Positions 48,436 through 57,830 of a stretch of 64,000 nucleotides of DNA are shown in pieces; within the stretch, counting starts at the first letter, position 1; every line of letters begins with the position of its first letter. The DNA comes from Sphingomonas sp. SUN019 (GTDB lineage Bacteria > Pseudomonadota > Alphaproteobacteria > Sphingomonadales > Sphingomonadaceae). The DNA lies in assembly GCF_024758705.1 (NCBI RefSeq), contig NZ_CP096971.1, positions 3,129,501 through 3,193,500 on the forward strand, given 5' to 3'. The position numbers and the translations under genes were made by a program. The notes beneath the pieces were generated by a model. The model saw only the letters and a list, made by a program, of their open reading frames with translations, was not told where the DNA came from and made no database searches.

Positions 48436-48586
48436 ACGGCGGCTCGAGACCAACCGAGCGATGTGGCGCGCTTGCCGTTCGCGCCGGATAGATCGTTGGA
48501 ACGCTCGAGCGCGATATCACCGGCGACAGCGTGACATTTTCCGCCGCGGCATGGATATGGACCGCCACAACAGCAGGGGAACGCCC

Positions 48587-49222
48587 GTGACGATCATCGT
48601 CCACCATCTCGAGAACAGCCGTTCGCAACGCATCCTGTGGATGCTCGACGAACTGGGCCTCCCGCACGAAATCAAACGTTATGAGCGCAACAAAACCACG
48701 ATGCTCGCCCCGCCCGAACTGAAGCGCATCCACCCGCTCGGCAAGTCGCCGGTGATCGAGGATACCGACGACAATGGTCGCGTCGTCGCCGAAACCGGCG
48801 CGATCGTCGAATATCTCGTCGACAAGGGCGACGGCCGCCTCGGCGCGCCCGCGAACCGCGCCGGGGCGCTCGATTACCGTTTCTGGCTGCATTACGCCGA
48901 GGGTTCGATGATGCCGCCGCTGTTGGTGAAGCTGGTTCTGATGCGCGTCCCGTTCTTCGGCAAGCGTATCGCCACACGCATTCAGCCGATGATCGACGTC
49001 CACCTGGATTTCGTCGAATCGACGCTTGCGTCGCGTCCGTGGTTCGCGGGCGCGGAAATGACCGCCGCGGACATCATGATGAGCTTCCCGCTGGAGGCCG
49101 CACGCAGCCGCGCCGGGCTGGATTCGTCACGCCCCGCGACGATCGCCTGGCTCGACAAGATCCACGCGCGCCCCGCCTATCAAAGCGCGCTCGGCAAGGG
49201 CGGACCCTACGCCTACGCCTGA
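48587..49222 (+). CDS. glutathione S-transferase family protein
   Basis: A 211-residue two-domain GST. The thioredoxin-like N-terminal half has IIVHHLENSRSQRILWMLDELGLPHEIKRY and the cis-proline region LGKSPVIED, with an acidic ETGAIVEYL segment that binds the glutathione gamma-glutamyl group. The helical C-terminal half includes MTAADIMMSFPLEAA, the N-capping box. The catalytic residue is probably the Ser in ENSRSQR. GTG 48587 is taken because GGGGA sits six bases upstream. The substrate is unknown; it stands alone after the dgt-like gene. Confidence 0.9.
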   Translation: MTIIVHHLENSRSQRILWMLDELGLPHEIKRYERNKTTMLAPPELKRIHPLGKSPVIEDTDDNGRVVAETGAIVEYLVDKGDGRLGAPANRAGALDYRFWLHYAEGSMMPPLLVKLVLMRVPFFGKRIATRIQPMIDVHLDFVESTLASRPWFAGAEMTAADIMMSFPLEAARSRAGLDSSRPATIAWLDKIHARPAYQSALGKGGPYAYA

Positions 49223-49229
49223 CCGGCGT

Positions 49230-50534
49230 TTATCGCCGCGGGGCGCGGCCGGCGAAGGTGACGATGCTCTCCGCGCCATCCGCCCCCACCGCGGCCACGC
49301 CGATGAAGTGATCGTCGACCGACACTTCCTTTAACACCGCAGTCGTCGCGCCGGTGACGATGCGGCTGTCGGTCCAGTCCTGCTTGTCGGTGCGCCGCCA
49401 GCGGATCCGGTACGACGTCGCGCCCGGCACCGCCTGCCACGCCACCGTCGCGTCGCGGGTCAGCGCGCCCGCGATCGTCACGCCGGTCGGCGCGGCGGGG
49501 GCGGCGGCGAGGCGGGCGAGGATTGCGACGTTGATGGCGGTCACCTTCGCCAGATATGCGAAGTCCATGCCCTCGATCGTGTCGCCATAGACCGTTCCGT
49601 TCTCGGTTCGAAGATTCTGGTGCTGGCGATCCCAATTCTCCGCCCCGACCGTGAAGCGCACCGCCGGATAGCCTTCGCGCAGGAAAGGTTCGTGATCCCC
49701 GCCGCGCCCGAAGCGATCGGGGCGGCGATCGACGAACACGTCGAATTTCCCCGGCAAGGTATCCGCCACCCCGTCGATCGCCTTCGCCAACGCGCGCGAC
49801 GGACCGTCGTCCTCACCACCGACCGCGCGGCGTTCGACACCCTCGGCCAGCGATTCGCTGACCCGCACGCCTTCGGAAAACACCCGCACCCGATCGGCGA
49901 CGCGCAGTCCGCCTTGGCCGACCGAATTGCCGACGATATCGTTGTTGAGCATCGCATCGACCTGCCACCCGCGCGCCTTGGCGGTTTCGGCGAGCAGGGT
50001 CGCGCCCCACAACCCCTGTTCCTCGCCCGAGAAGGCGACATAGACGATGTTCGCGGCGAATTTCTCCTTCGACAGGATGCGCGCCGCCTCCAGCACCAAA
50101 GCGACGCCGCTCGCGTCGTCATTCGCACCCGGCGCGTCGCTGGTCGCGTCCATCTCGTTCGAGACGCGGCTGTCGATATGCCCGCCGACGATGATGTAGC
50201 GGTTCGGATCGCTGCCCTTCTGGATGCCCAGCACGTCCTCGATCACCACGCCGTCGGGCGCGCGCGGGCCGACGAAGCGGCGCGACAGGCGCTCGACGGT
50301 GATGCACCCGCCGCATCTCGCCGAGATCGTCGCAAATTCGCTCGCCGCCCATGTCCGCGCCGCGCCGATTCCGCGCATCGGATCGGTCGCCGACGACAGC
50401 GAATGCCGCGTACCGAACGATACGAGCTTCTCGACGCTGCCCTTCAGCCGGGGTTGCGACGGCGCTTCGCGTGCCGCGACGTGCGTGGAGATGAAGAGGA
50501 CGGGTAGAAGCGGGATCAGGAGAAGTTTGCGCAT
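49230..50534 (-). CDS. M28 family metallopeptidase with C-terminal fibronectin-like domain
   Basis: A 434-residue exported aminopeptidase. The signal peptide ends STHVAA. The di-zinc site of M28 is fully visible: His in IIVGGHIDSRV, Asp in DAPGANDDASG, Glu-Glu in AFSGEEQGLWG, Asp in LNNDIVGNS and His in RGGDHEPFLREGYP. Residues about 345-434 look like a fibronectin type III domain (APTGVTIAGALTRDATVAWQAVPGATSYRIRWR). It probably cleaves N-terminal residues from peptides outside the cytoplasm. Convergent with the GST gene, seven bases away. Confidence 0.93.
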   Translation of the reverse strand: MRKLLLIPLLPVLFISTHVAAREAPSQPRLKGSVEKLVSFGTRHSLSSATDPMRGIGAARTWAASEFATISARCGGCITVERLSRRFVGPRAPDGVVIEDVLGIQKGSDPNRYIIVGGHIDSRVSNEMDATSDAPGANDDASGVALVLEAARILSKEKFAANIVYVAFSGEEQGLWGATLLAETAKARGWQVDAMLNNDIVGNSVGQGGLRVADRVRVFSEGVRVSESLAEGVERRAVGGEDDGPSRALAKAIDGVADTLPGKFDVFVDRRPDRFGRGGDHEPFLREGYPAVRFTVGAENWDRQHQNLRTENGTVYGDTIEGMDFAYLAKVTAINVAILARLAAAPAAPTGVTIAGALTRDATVAWQAVPGATSYRIRWRRTDKQDWTDSRIVTGATTAVLKEVSVDDHFIGVAAVGADGAESIVTFAGRAPRR

Positions 50535-50588
50535 CGCGCGGGTGTGGCGTCGAAACAGCCGGGCGGCAAGGCGTTGTGCCGGTAACCC

Positions 50589-51212
50589 TTATTGCGCGAG
50601 CGGTATCAGCACTTCGGTGCGGCGCAGTGGGCCGGGCACGAACGGCGAATCGTAGAAGGCATATTCGGCCGGTGCGGCGGGGAGGTAGCTGCGCTGCAGG
50701 AGCCAGGCACGCAGGTCGCGTTCGTGCGCGGCGAGCAGCGCGTCGTCAGCCAGCCCCGAAAACTTGATCGCGGCGACGCGCCGCGCGGGGAGCGGCTGAA
50801 TCGAGACGCCGGGACCGGGTTCGGGAAGCGTATCAAGCGTCTCGCCGCGTGGCATGACGAACCGCGTGCGCCAGCTTCCTGCTTCGGCGCGATCGGACAG
50901 GACCGGCGCGGTCATCGCGATCTCGTGCGGGCGATCGGCGTCATCGCCTCCACGCGAGGTGCCGAAGATGTAGGCGGCAAGCGTATCGAAGCCTTCGCCT
51001 AACGCATCGTCGCGCGTGCCCCCGTCCTCGGTCTGTGCGACGATCAGATCGGGATAATCGCGCACTTCGATTGCGCCGTCGGCCACGACGACCGAATAAG
51101 CGGCGCGCTCGGTCTGTTTTTCACGCCAGATGAACAGCGCGCCCGCGATCCCCGCGACCGCAGCCAGCCCCCCGCCGACCAGCGCCGCGGTTTTCAGATT
51201 GTTTTTAACCAT
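50589..51212 (-). CDS. SOUL family haem-binding protein
   Basis: A 207-residue protein anchored by one N-terminal helix (LKTAALVGGGLAAVAGIAGALFIW). The SOUL domain follows: YSVVVADGAIEVRDYPDLIVAQTE, FDTLAAYIFG, EIAMTAPVL (the conserved A-M-T-x-P-V motif), and FVMPRGETLDTLP. Family members bind haem or other tetrapyrroles; the physiological role in bacteria is not settled. The start has GAGAGG nine bases upstream. It lies downstream of a divergent region shared with a TPR-like gene. Confidence 0.88.
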   Translation of the reverse strand: MVKNNLKTAALVGGGLAAVAGIAGALFIWREKQTERAAYSVVVADGAIEVRDYPDLIVAQTEDGGTRDDALGEGFDTLAAYIFGTSRGGDDADRPHEIAMTAPVLSDRAEAGSWRTRFVMPRGETLDTLPEPGPGVSIQPLPARRVAAIKFSGLADDALLAAHERDLRAWLLQRSYLPAAPAEYAFYDSPFVPGPLRRTEVLIPLAQ

Positions 51213-51330
51213 CGGATTACCTCTCCGTACTCGTTCGCTGTCTGTAACGAACGCGCGGGCGGGTTGATCCGTCGGGCGGTCGCACTGGACATGCCGTTGA
51301 GATTGCGCGTCATCGCGGCAGGGGGACGAC

Positions 51331-52899
51331 ATGATGAAGCGATTCTGGATCGTGGCGGCGGGTCTGGCCATCGCGGCAGCGGCGCCGTTGCGGGCGACGC
51401 CGCAGGAAATAATGGGCAAGGTGACGGACCCTGCCGAACGCGCGCTGCTGCCCGAAATCGGCGAGGCGCTGGGTTCGGGCCAGCCGTCGGTGACCCGGCT
51501 CGACGCGCTCATCGCGCGACTGCCGCAACCCACCCCGCTGAGGGGCCTGGTCCAGACCGCGCGCGCCAACCTGTTGCTGCAATCGAACCGGATGGCGGAT
51601 GCAGGGTCGGCGATCGAGGAAGCGATGCGGCTCCTGCCCGATGAGGCGTTCCCGAAGCTCGTCGCCAGCGTCATCCTGACATTTTCCGGCGGCGCACCGC
51701 GTGCGGCGGACCTGTGGCTGGAGGCGAGCAAGCAAGCGCCGGAGATGGCCCGCCACACGGACGATTATCTCGCCGGCGCGCTGCTGGGGCGGCTGCGCGA
51801 GATCGGTGATACCGCGCGCGCCGACCGGCTCGCGGCGCGGATGGGGGAGATCGGGATCGGCAACCTGCTGTCGCCGATGCGGTCGAGCGCGGCGTTGGCC
51901 CGCGTCAAGGCTGAGGCCGCGGCGCATGGCGCAGTATCGGCCGAACGCTTCGTGCGCGACATCACCGCTACGAGCGATATGGCGGAGTTGTACGTCGACC
52001 GGCGCTATGCGGCGCTGTGGCCGACGATCGCGGCGTGGGGCGGGCCGTCGCTCGACCGGCTGCGCCTGATGCATCTGGAGGAATTGCGGCGCGAATGGCA
52101 GACGTCGCAGGATTACCGGACCGCGACCAATTATGCGCGGGCATTGATGGCGGTGGAGGCGTTTCCGGTCGTGATCGACCTGTTCGCGCCGCTCCTGACC
52201 GAAGACAAGCTGGCCAAGGATGACGCGTCGGCAGAGTTTCTTGCGGTGCCTGTCGCGCGTGCGTTCGACCGGCTCGGGCGGTCCGCCGAACGCGATGCGA
52301 TCCTGCGCCGCGTCGACGCCGCTTTGCCGCCCGATGCCGCGGCGCGCAGACTGAACCTTTCGGGTAGCCCGATCACCAACTCCTTCATGCAGCACCGCTG
52401 GAACGATGTCGTGACGCACGCCGACGCCTGGATGGCGGCGGCGAAGGCGCTGGGGCCGGAGGTCAATCGGTCGGCGACGATCAACGTCGTGTCGATGCGC
52501 GCCTGCGCTCGGATCGGTTTGGGCCAGGCGCAAGCGGGGGCGCTGGACATCGCCGAGGTCATGATCGCGCGATCGGCGATCCCCAGTGCCGCGCTCCGCA
52601 TCTATCTGTGTCAGGACGATCTGCCGAAGGCGGTGGCTTTGGTCCAGGAGGCGCTCACCCGCGAGAGCGATCGTGGCTGGGCATTGCTGCTCCTGCAGCC
52701 CGACAGGCTGCAGGATACTAGCATTCAGGGCCGCGCCGAATTCGCCTTTCTCGAGCGCCTGCGAAAGGATGTTGGGCTTCGCGCGGCGGCCGAAAAGGTC
52801 GGGCGGATATTGCCGCAACCGCTGGCGTCGGGGCTGCCGACGGGCTTCGATCCGCTCGCTCCCGCGATCACGCCACGCGATCGAACGGGAAACATCTGA
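51331..52899 (+). CDS. exported alpha-solenoid (TPR-like) protein of unknown function
   Basis: A 522-residue protein with a signal peptide (MMKRFWIVAAGLAIAAAAPLRA, cleavage after LRA). The remainder is a series of helix pairs with TPR-like spacing, for example ARANLLLQSNRMADAGSAIEEAMRLLPDE and LPKAVALVQEALTRE, but without strong consensus units. It has no catalytic motif that I recognise. A periplasmic scaffold or adaptor role is possible. Two adjacent ATGs make the first residue uncertain (51331 or 51334). It faces engB convergently. Confidence 0.75.
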   Translation: MMKRFWIVAAGLAIAAAAPLRATPQEIMGKVTDPAERALLPEIGEALGSGQPSVTRLDALIARLPQPTPLRGLVQTARANLLLQSNRMADAGSAIEEAMRLLPDEAFPKLVASVILTFSGGAPRAADLWLEASKQAPEMARHTDDYLAGALLGRLREIGDTARADRLAARMGEIGIGNLLSPMRSSAALARVKAEAAAHGAVSAERFVRDITATSDMAELYVDRRYAALWPTIAAWGGPSLDRLRLMHLEELRREWQTSQDYRTATNYARALMAVEAFPVVIDLFAPLLTEDKLAKDDASAEFLAVPVARAFDRLGRSAERDAILRRVDAALPPDAAARRLNLSGSPITNSFMQHRWNDVVTHADAWMAAAKALGPEVNRSATINVVSMRACARIGLGQAQAGALDIAEVMIARSAIPSAALRIYLCQDDLPKAVALVQEALTRESDRGWALLLLQPDRLQDTSIQGRAEFAFLERLRKDVGLRAAAEKVGRILPQPLASGLPTGFDPLAPAITPRDRTGNI

Positions 52900-52902
52900 C
52901 GC

Positions 52903-53550
52903 TCAGCCGATCGATTCGATCACGGCGGCGCGGAGTTCCGGGATGCCGAGGCCGCCTTCGGACGAGGTGGCGATGATGTCGGGGTGCGCGGCGGGGCGTT
53001 GGCGCGCTTCCGCGGTGGTCGCGGCGATCACGGCTTCGAGGTCGGTCGCCTTGATTTTGTCGGCTTTGGTCAGGACCACGCGGTAGCTGACTGCGGCCTT
53101 GTCCAGCATGGTCAGGATTTCGCGGTCGACGTCCTTGATGCCGTGGCGGCTGTCGATCAGGACCAAAGTGCGCTTCAGCGATTGCCGTCCGCGCAGGAAA
53201 TCGTTGATCAGGTAACGCCATTTGCGCACCATGTCCTTGGGCGCTTTCGCGAACCCGTAGCCGGGCATATCGACCAGCCGGAAGGCGAGCGGTTGGCCGA
53301 CGTCGAAGAAGTTCAGTTCCTGCGTGCGCCCCGGCGTGACCGAGGTCCGCGCGAGCGCCTTGCGGCCGGTCAGCGCGTTCAGCAGCGACGATTTGCCGAC
53401 GTTGGAACGGCCGGCGAAGGCGACTTCGGGGACAATGCCGTCGGGAATGAACTCCAGCGCGGGGGCGGATTTCAGGAAGTCGATCGGGCCGGCGAAGGCC
53501 TTTCGCGCGGCCTCGATCAGGGCGGGATCGAAGCCGCGTTCATCGGTCAC
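52903..53550 (-). CDS. engB: ribosome biogenesis GTP-binding protein YihA/EngB
   Basis: A 215-residue GTPase. All G motifs are clear: G1 in [18 protein letters not shown]2 Thr in [15 protein letters not shown]3 in [14 protein letters not shown]4 in VLTKADKI, and a C-terminal [14 protein letters not shown]5 region. It is needed for 50S subunit assembly. GTG 53550 overlaps the yidC stop as GTGA, so it is the last gene of the rpmH-rnpA-yidD-yidC-engB unit. Confidence 0.95.
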   Translation of the reverse strand: MTDERGFDPALIEAARKAFAGPIDFLKSAPALEFIPDGIVPEVAFAGRSNVGKSSLLNALTGRKALARTSVTPGRTQELNFFDVGQPLAFRLVDMPGYGFAKAPKDMVRKWRYLINDFLRGRQSLKRTLVLIDSRHGIKDVDREILTMLDKAAVSYRVVLTKADKIKATDLEAVIAATTAEARQRPAAHPDIIATSSEGGLGIPELRAAVIESIG

Positions 53551-55250
53551 TTGGCCGGTGCTTCCTTCAGCGCGGGATGGCGCGCGTAGAGCAGTTTCTG
53601 CTGCAGGATCGTCAGGCAGTTCGACGTGATCCAATAGACCTGCAGCCCGACCGCGAACGGCGCCATCACGAACATCAGCACCCACGGCATCAGCGCGAAG
53701 ACCTGCTTCTGCGTGGCGTCCATCGGTGCGGGGTTCAGCTTGAACTGGAAATACATGCTGATGCCGAGCAGGATCGGGACGACGCCGATCGCGATGAAGT
53801 GCGGCGGCGTGAAGGCGAGCAGGCCGAACAGGTTCAGCGGCGTCAGCGGATCGGGCGCGGACAGATCCTTGATCCACGCGACGAACGGCTGGTGACGCAT
53901 TTCGATCGTCAGCATGAGCACCTTGTACAGCGCGTAGAAGATCGGGATTTGGAGCAGGGTGGGGGCGCAGCCGGCGAGCGGGTTGACCTTTTCCGCCTTG
54001 TACAGCGCCATGATCTCCTGCTGCATCCGCGGCTTGTCGTCCTTGTGCCGGTCCTGCAGCGCCTTCATCTTGGGCTGGATCGCGCGCATGTTGGCCATGC
54101 TGGCGAACTGGCGTTGCGCGATCGGGAACATCAGACCGCGGATCGTGACGGTCAGCAGGATGATCGCGACGCCGAAATTGCCGACCATGCGGAAAAGCCA
54201 GTCGAGATAGTAGAAGATCGGTTTCTCGACGATCTTGAACCAGCCCCAGTCGATCGCATAGTCGAGCCGAGCGACGCCTTCCTTGTCTGTGTAGCGGTCG
54301 AGGATCGCGACCTCCTTTGCGCCCGCAAAGAAGCGCGAGGTCTGCGTCAGTTGCTGGCCCGGCGGCAGCAGGCGGGCGGCGGTGGAGTAATCGGCCTGGT
54401 ACGCCTTGTTCGCACCGGCGCGGAACTGTCCGTCGAAAGCGCGCGCCTGATCGGGGACCAATGCGGTCAGCCAGTATTTGTCGGAGAAGCCGAGCCAGCC
54501 GCGGGTCGACGTGAACTTGGCTGGAGCGGCGTCGATATCCTTGAAATCGATGTCGTAGTCCGCCTTGTCGTTATGCGCCGCCATCGGGCCGGTGTGGATC
54601 GTCCAGCTATCCGGATCCTTCGACACGCCGGTGCGGTTGACCAGGCCATAGATCGCTACTGCGACAGGCGCTGTGGCACCGTTGGCGACCGACTGCTTCA
54701 CCGTGAACATATAGCCGTCGTCGACCGACAGATCGATCGCGAAGCGCTGGCCCTGCGCGTTGGTGGTGGTCAGCGTTACCGGCTGGCCGGGCGCGAGCAC
54801 CTGCGACGACGCGGTCCAGACGGTGTCGGCGGCGGGGGCGGAGAGGCCATCGCCGCGCCACCCGAAGCTCGCGAAATACGCCTCCGGCGCGCCGGCGGGG
54901 GAGAGCAGGCGGATCGGGGCGGAGTTCTTCGCGATGGTCTCATCATAGCGGGTCAGCGTCAGGTCATCGATCCGCGCGCCCTTCAGGTTGATCGAGCCCT
55001 GCAGCGTCGGGGTCTGGATGCGGACGCGTGGCGTCTCGGCCAGCACCGCGCGGCGATCGCGGATCGCGGCGGGGGTGTCGGCGGTCGGATCAGCGCCCTT
55101 GTTGGCGATGACCTTCGTCTTGCCGTCCTCGATCCGCGTGACGGGCGGATTGGCGGTCGGGAAGAACTGGTTCTGCACCAGCGGCCAGCCGAACAGGATC
55201 AGCGCCGCGAGCACCGCGAACAGCACGAAATTCTTGTTGTCGTCGCTCAC
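53547..55250 (-). CDS. yidC: membrane protein insertase YidC
   Basis: A 567-residue YidC/Oxa1 protein of the Gram-negative type. An N-terminal helix ([23 protein letters not shown]) precedes the large periplasmic beta domain (about 60-340). The conserved five-helix core follows, with [34 protein letters not shown], the cytoplasmic coiled-coil ([31 protein letters not shown]) and [20 protein letters not shown]. It inserts inner-membrane proteins with or without Sec. The start is GTG 55250; yidD ends 16 bases upstream. Confidence 0.96.
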   Translation of the reverse strand: MSDDNKNFVLFAVLAALILFGWPLVQNQFFPTANPPVTRIEDGKTKVIANKGADPTADTPAAIRDRRAVLAETPRVRIQTPTLQGSINLKGARIDDLTLTRYDETIAKNSAPIRLLSPAGAPEAYFASFGWRGDGLSAPAADTVWTASSQVLAPGQPVTLTTTNAQGQRFAIDLSVDDGYMFTVKQSVANGATAPVAVAIYGLVNRTGVSKDPDSWTIHTGPMAAHNDKADYDIDFKDIDAAPAKFTSTRGWLGFSDKYWLTALVPDQARAFDGQFRAGANKAYQADYSTAARLLPPGQQLTQTSRFFAGAKEVAILDRYTDKEGVARLDYAIDWGWFKIVEKPIFYYLDWLFRMVGNFGVAIILLTVTIRGLMFPIAQRQFASMANMRAIQPKMKALQDRHKDDKPRMQQEIMALYKAEKVNPLAGCAPTLLQIPIFYALYKVLMLTIEMRHQPFVAWIKDLSAPDPLTPLNLFGLLAFTPPHFIAIGVVPILLGISMYFQFKLNPAPMDATQKQVFALMPWVLMFVMAPFAVGLQVYWITSNCLTILQQKLLYARHPALKEAPAK

Positions 55251-55266
55251 GAACGCCCCAATTCAG

Positions 55267-55479
55267 TTACGGTACCGGGTCCGGGCCATGCCCGCCCCAG
55301 GGATGACAGCGCGCGATACGCTTTGCCGCCAGCCACGAACCTTTGGCGGCCCCATAGCGGCGAAGCGCCTCTATTGCATAGGCCGAACAGCTTGGGCTGT
55401 AGCGGCACGACGGCGGCAGGATCAGCGACGGCCCCAATTGCCACCCACGTGCGATCAGCATCAGAAGCCGGGCGATCAT
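55267..55479 (-). CDS. yidD: membrane protein insertion efficiency factor YidD
   Basis: A 70-residue amphipathic protein between rnpA and yidC, its classic position. The signature [25 protein letters not shown] carries the conserved cysteines, and [17 protein letters not shown] the C-terminal motif. An N-terminal amphipathic stretch ([13 protein letters not shown]) would attach it to the membrane. It assists YidC-mediated insertion. The start ATG 55479 gives the family's normal length. Confidence 0.95.
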   Translation of the reverse strand: MIARLLMLIARGWQLGPSLILPPSCRYSPSCSAYAIEALRRYGAAKGSWLAAKRIARCHPWGGHGPDPVP

Positions 55480-55516
55480 CGCAAGGTTAGTCTAAGGTTA
55501 GGCCAAGACGATCGCG

Positions 55517-55846
55517 TCACCGCGGCATCACCTTCTTCAACGCCTTGACAAGTTCATCATGCAAGACGTTGAATTGACGTTCGATGCCACCCGCGCGACC
55601 GATCAAGATGTGGTCCGCACCGATGATTCCGCGCTCCGGCAGCACGTCGCGCACGAGCGCGCGCAACCGGCGCTTCATCCGGTTGCGTACGACCGCGTTG
55701 CCGATTTTCTTGGTGACGGTGAACCCGACGCGCATCGTGTCGTCACCATCGCCGCGGGGGCGCACCAGCAGGACGAAGCCCGGCATCGGTGCGCGCTTTC
55801 CCGCATTCGCCGCAAGAAAATCGCGGCGTTCCGAGATGACTTTTAT
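55517..55846 (-). CDS. rnpA: ribonuclease P protein component, start unclear
   Basis: The protein subunit of RNase P, which matures tRNA 5' ends. The core [46 protein letters not shown] (with the RNR motif in [10 protein letters not shown]) and DHILIGRAG are diagnostic. No ATG, GTG or TTG lies between the rpmH stop and the conserved core. The coordinates use ATA 55846, which overlaps the rpmH stop and gives the family's normal 109 residues. The frame stays open through all of rpmH to ATG 55984, seven bases upstream of the rpmH start, which would give 155 residues. Confidence 0.85.
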   Translation of the reverse strand: MKVISERRDFLAANAGKRAPMPGFVLLVRPRGDGDDTMRVGFTVTKKIGNAVVRNRMKRRLRALVRDVLPERGIIGADHILIGRAGGIERQFNVLHDELVKALKKVMPR

Positions 55847-55977
55847 GCGGAGAGCTTCTTGCGGCCGCGGTTGCGGCGGGCGCGGATCACCGCACGGCCG
55901 CCGACCGTCGCCATCCGCGAGCGGAAGCCGTGACGGCGTGCGCGCACCAGGTTGCTGGGCTGAAAGGTCCGCTTCAT
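55843..55977 (-). CDS. rpmH: 50S ribosomal protein L34
   Basis: A 44-residue basic protein starting [18 protein letters not shown] and continuing [19 protein letters not shown], ending GRKKLSA; this is the full L34 consensus. It is a component of the large ribosomal subunit. CGGGA lies eight bases upstream of the ATG. The gene leads the rnpA-yidD-yidC-engB unit, and the rnpA frame overlaps it in another phase. It is preceded by a good promoter candidate. Confidence 0.97.
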   Translation of the reverse strand: MKRTFQPSNLVRARRHGFRSRMATVGGRAVIRARRNRGRKKLSA

Positions 55978-56038
55978 CGTGCATTTCCCGAATCTGAAAC
56001 ATCAAAGGCCGCCACGAAGGACGGCCCGAACGGGGCTG

Positions 56039-56067
56039 CGCATACGGATGTGCGACGGGAAAGTCAA
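56039..56067 (-). promoter_or_regulatory. sigma-70-like promoter for rpmH
   Basis: On the minus strand TTGACT (56062-56067) and TATGCG (56039-56044) are separated by exactly 17 bases, and the initiation point would lie about 55 bases before the rpmH ATG. The -35 box is near consensus and the -10 box is weaker, as is common in high-GC alphaproteobacteria. Confidence 0.6.
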
Positions 56068-56191
56068 CGAAGCGGCGGGGTACGACACGAGTCCGGATGT
56101 GGGGCAGGTGTCCTGTTGATACAAGACAGTCGGTGATCGCCGGTAGCAAGCGGTTGAAAAGCCGCTATCGTCGCCGCCAAACGGGGGTGGC

Positions 56192-57700
56192 ATGGCGGCG
56201 ATTGTTGCGACGGTGGCGTATCTGGGTCTGGAGGCGCGCGGCGTCGAGGTGCAGGTGCAATTGATCCCCGGGTTGCCCGCGTTCAACGTCGTCGGACTGG
56301 CCGACAAGGCGGTGGCGGAAAGCCGCGAGCGGGTGCGCGGCGCGATCGCCGGGATGGGGCTGGCGCTGCCGCCGAAGCGGATTGCGGTCAATTTGTCGCC
56401 GGCCGATCTGCCGAAGGAAGGATCGCATTTCGACCTGCCGATCGCGCTGGCGTTGCTGGCGGCGATGGGCATCGTCGATGCCGAGGCGCTGGCGGATTAT
56501 GTCGTCGTCGGGGAATTGACGCTCGACGGGCGGCTTGCGCCGTCGCCGGGCGTGCTGCTCGCCGCGCTTCATGCGGCGGAGGAGGGCAAGGGGCTGATCT
56601 GTCCCGCGGCGCAAGGGTCGGAGGCAGCGTGGAGCGGATCGATCGAGGTCGTCGCGGCACCCGATCTGCTGGCGTTGCTCAACCATCTGAAGGGGCAGGG
56701 GTTGTTGTCCGCGCCCGCGGCGGGGGAGGTCGAGGCGCTGACGCACGGGCCGGACCTGAAACAGGTGAAGGGGCAGGAAACCGCCAAGCACGCGCTGGAG
56801 ATCGCCGCGGCGGGCGGGCACAATCTCCTGATGGTGGGGCCGCCGGGGGCCGGAAAATCGCTGATGGCGGCATGCCTGCCGGGAATCCTTCCGCCGCTCG
56901 ACGCGGCCGAGGCGCTTGAGGTCAGCATGGTCCAGTCGGTCGCGGGGACGCTGAGCGGCGGGCGGTTGACGCGCGCGCGGCCGTTCCGCTCGCCGCATCA
57001 TTCCGCCTCCATGGCCGCGCTGACCGGGGGCGGGCTGAAGGTGAAGCCGGGCGAGGTCAGCCTCGCGCATCTGGGCGTGCTGTTTCTCGACGAGTTGCCC
57101 GAATTCCAGCGCGCGGTGCTCGATTCGCTGCGCCAGCCGCTGGAGACGGGGACGGTCAGCGTCGCGCGGGCGAATGCGCACGTCACCTTTCCGGCGCGGG
57201 TGCAACTGGTCGCCGCTATGAACCCGTGCCGTTGCGGGCATCTCGGCGACGCGTCGATGGCGTGTGCGCGCGCACCGAAATGCGCGGCTGACTATCAGGC
57301 GAAGGTGTCGGGGCCATTGCTCGACCGGATCGATTTGCACGTCGAGGTACAGGCGGTCAGCGCCGCCGATCTGATCCTGCCGCCGCCCGCAGAAGGATCG
57401 GCCGAGGTTCGCGCGCGGGTGGCGGTGGCGCGCGCGGTGCAGACGGCGCGCTATCGCGACCGCGGCGTGCGCACGAATGCCGAGGTCGAGGGCGCGCTGC
57501 TGGAGGAATTCACCACGCCCGACGAACCCGGTCGCAAGTTGCTGGCGCAGGCAGCGGAGGCGATGCGGCTGTCGGCGCGCGGTTATACCCGTATTTTACG
57601 CGTCGCACGGACGATCGCCGATCTCGCGGGGAGCGAGGGCGTCGGCCGCATCCATATCGCCGAGGCGTTAAGCTACCGCCGCCAGGCTCCGCGCAATTAG
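56192..57700 (+). CDS. comM: YifB/ComM family Mg chelatase-like AAA ATPase
   Basis: A 502-residue ATPase. The N-terminal lon-like domain (VQVQLIPGLPAFNVVGLADKAVAESRERVRGAI) is followed by Walker A MVGPPGAGKSLMA, Walker B LGVLFLDELPEFQ, and a zinc-ribbon-like MNPCRCGHLGD with two further cysteines, then LLDRIDLHVEV. In naturally competent bacteria ComM is a hexameric helicase that promotes branch migration during uptake of related DNA; whether this strain is competent is not shown here. It is divergent from rpmH. Confidence 0.93.
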   Translation: MAAIVATVAYLGLEARGVEVQVQLIPGLPAFNVVGLADKAVAESRERVRGAIAGMGLALPPKRIAVNLSPADLPKEGSHFDLPIALALLAAMGIVDAEALADYVVVGELTLDGRLAPSPGVLLAALHAAEEGKGLICPAAQGSEAAWSGSIEVVAAPDLLALLNHLKGQGLLSAPAAGEVEALTHGPDLKQVKGQETAKHALEIAAAGGHNLLMVGPPGAGKSLMAACLPGILPPLDAAEALEVSMVQSVAGTLSGGRLTRARPFRSPHHSASMAALTGGGLKVKPGEVSLAHLGVLFLDELPEFQRAVLDSLRQPLETGTVSVARANAHVTFPARVQLVAAMNPCRCGHLGDASMACARAPKCAADYQAKVSGPLLDRIDLHVEVQAVSAADLILPPPAEGSAEVRARVAVARAVQTARYRDRGVRTNAEVEGALLEEFTTPDEPGRKLLAQAAEAMRLSARGYTRILRVARTIADLAGSEGVGRIHIAEALSYRRQAPRN

Positions 57701-57710
57701 GGCGGGTCGC

Positions 57711-57830
57711 CATTCAGCCCGCGCGGGCCTGCAAAGAGCGATTTTCTGCGCTTCGGTGCTCACGTACCCAAAAGTACGCTGCGCTCCGATGCTCGAAAAT
57801 CACCCTTTTCGGCTCCGCCTGGACTGAATG
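57711..57830. repeat. dispersed palindromic element, type F, overlapping the end of ogt
   Basis: A 120-base imperfect palindrome with outer arms CATTCAG/CTGAATG and a strong inner stem GATTTTC...GTAC (57740-57767) with its partner (57774-57801) around a six-base loop. It begins 11 bases after the comM stop. The right half is translated on the minus strand as the last 23 or so residues of Ogt, and the ogt stop codon lies within the left arm. It also closes the convergent comM unit. Confidence 0.85.

Noticed and set aside
53577..55490. A 637-codon plus-strand frame opposite yidC
   Set aside because: Rich in Arg, Gln and Asp with no domains; yidC on the other strand is complete with all helices and motifs.
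55978..56191. Replication origin next to rpmH/rnpA
   Set aside because: rpmH-rnpA can mark oriC, but there are no clear DnaA boxes (TTATCCACA) in the 214-base gap, and dnaA is not adjacent.
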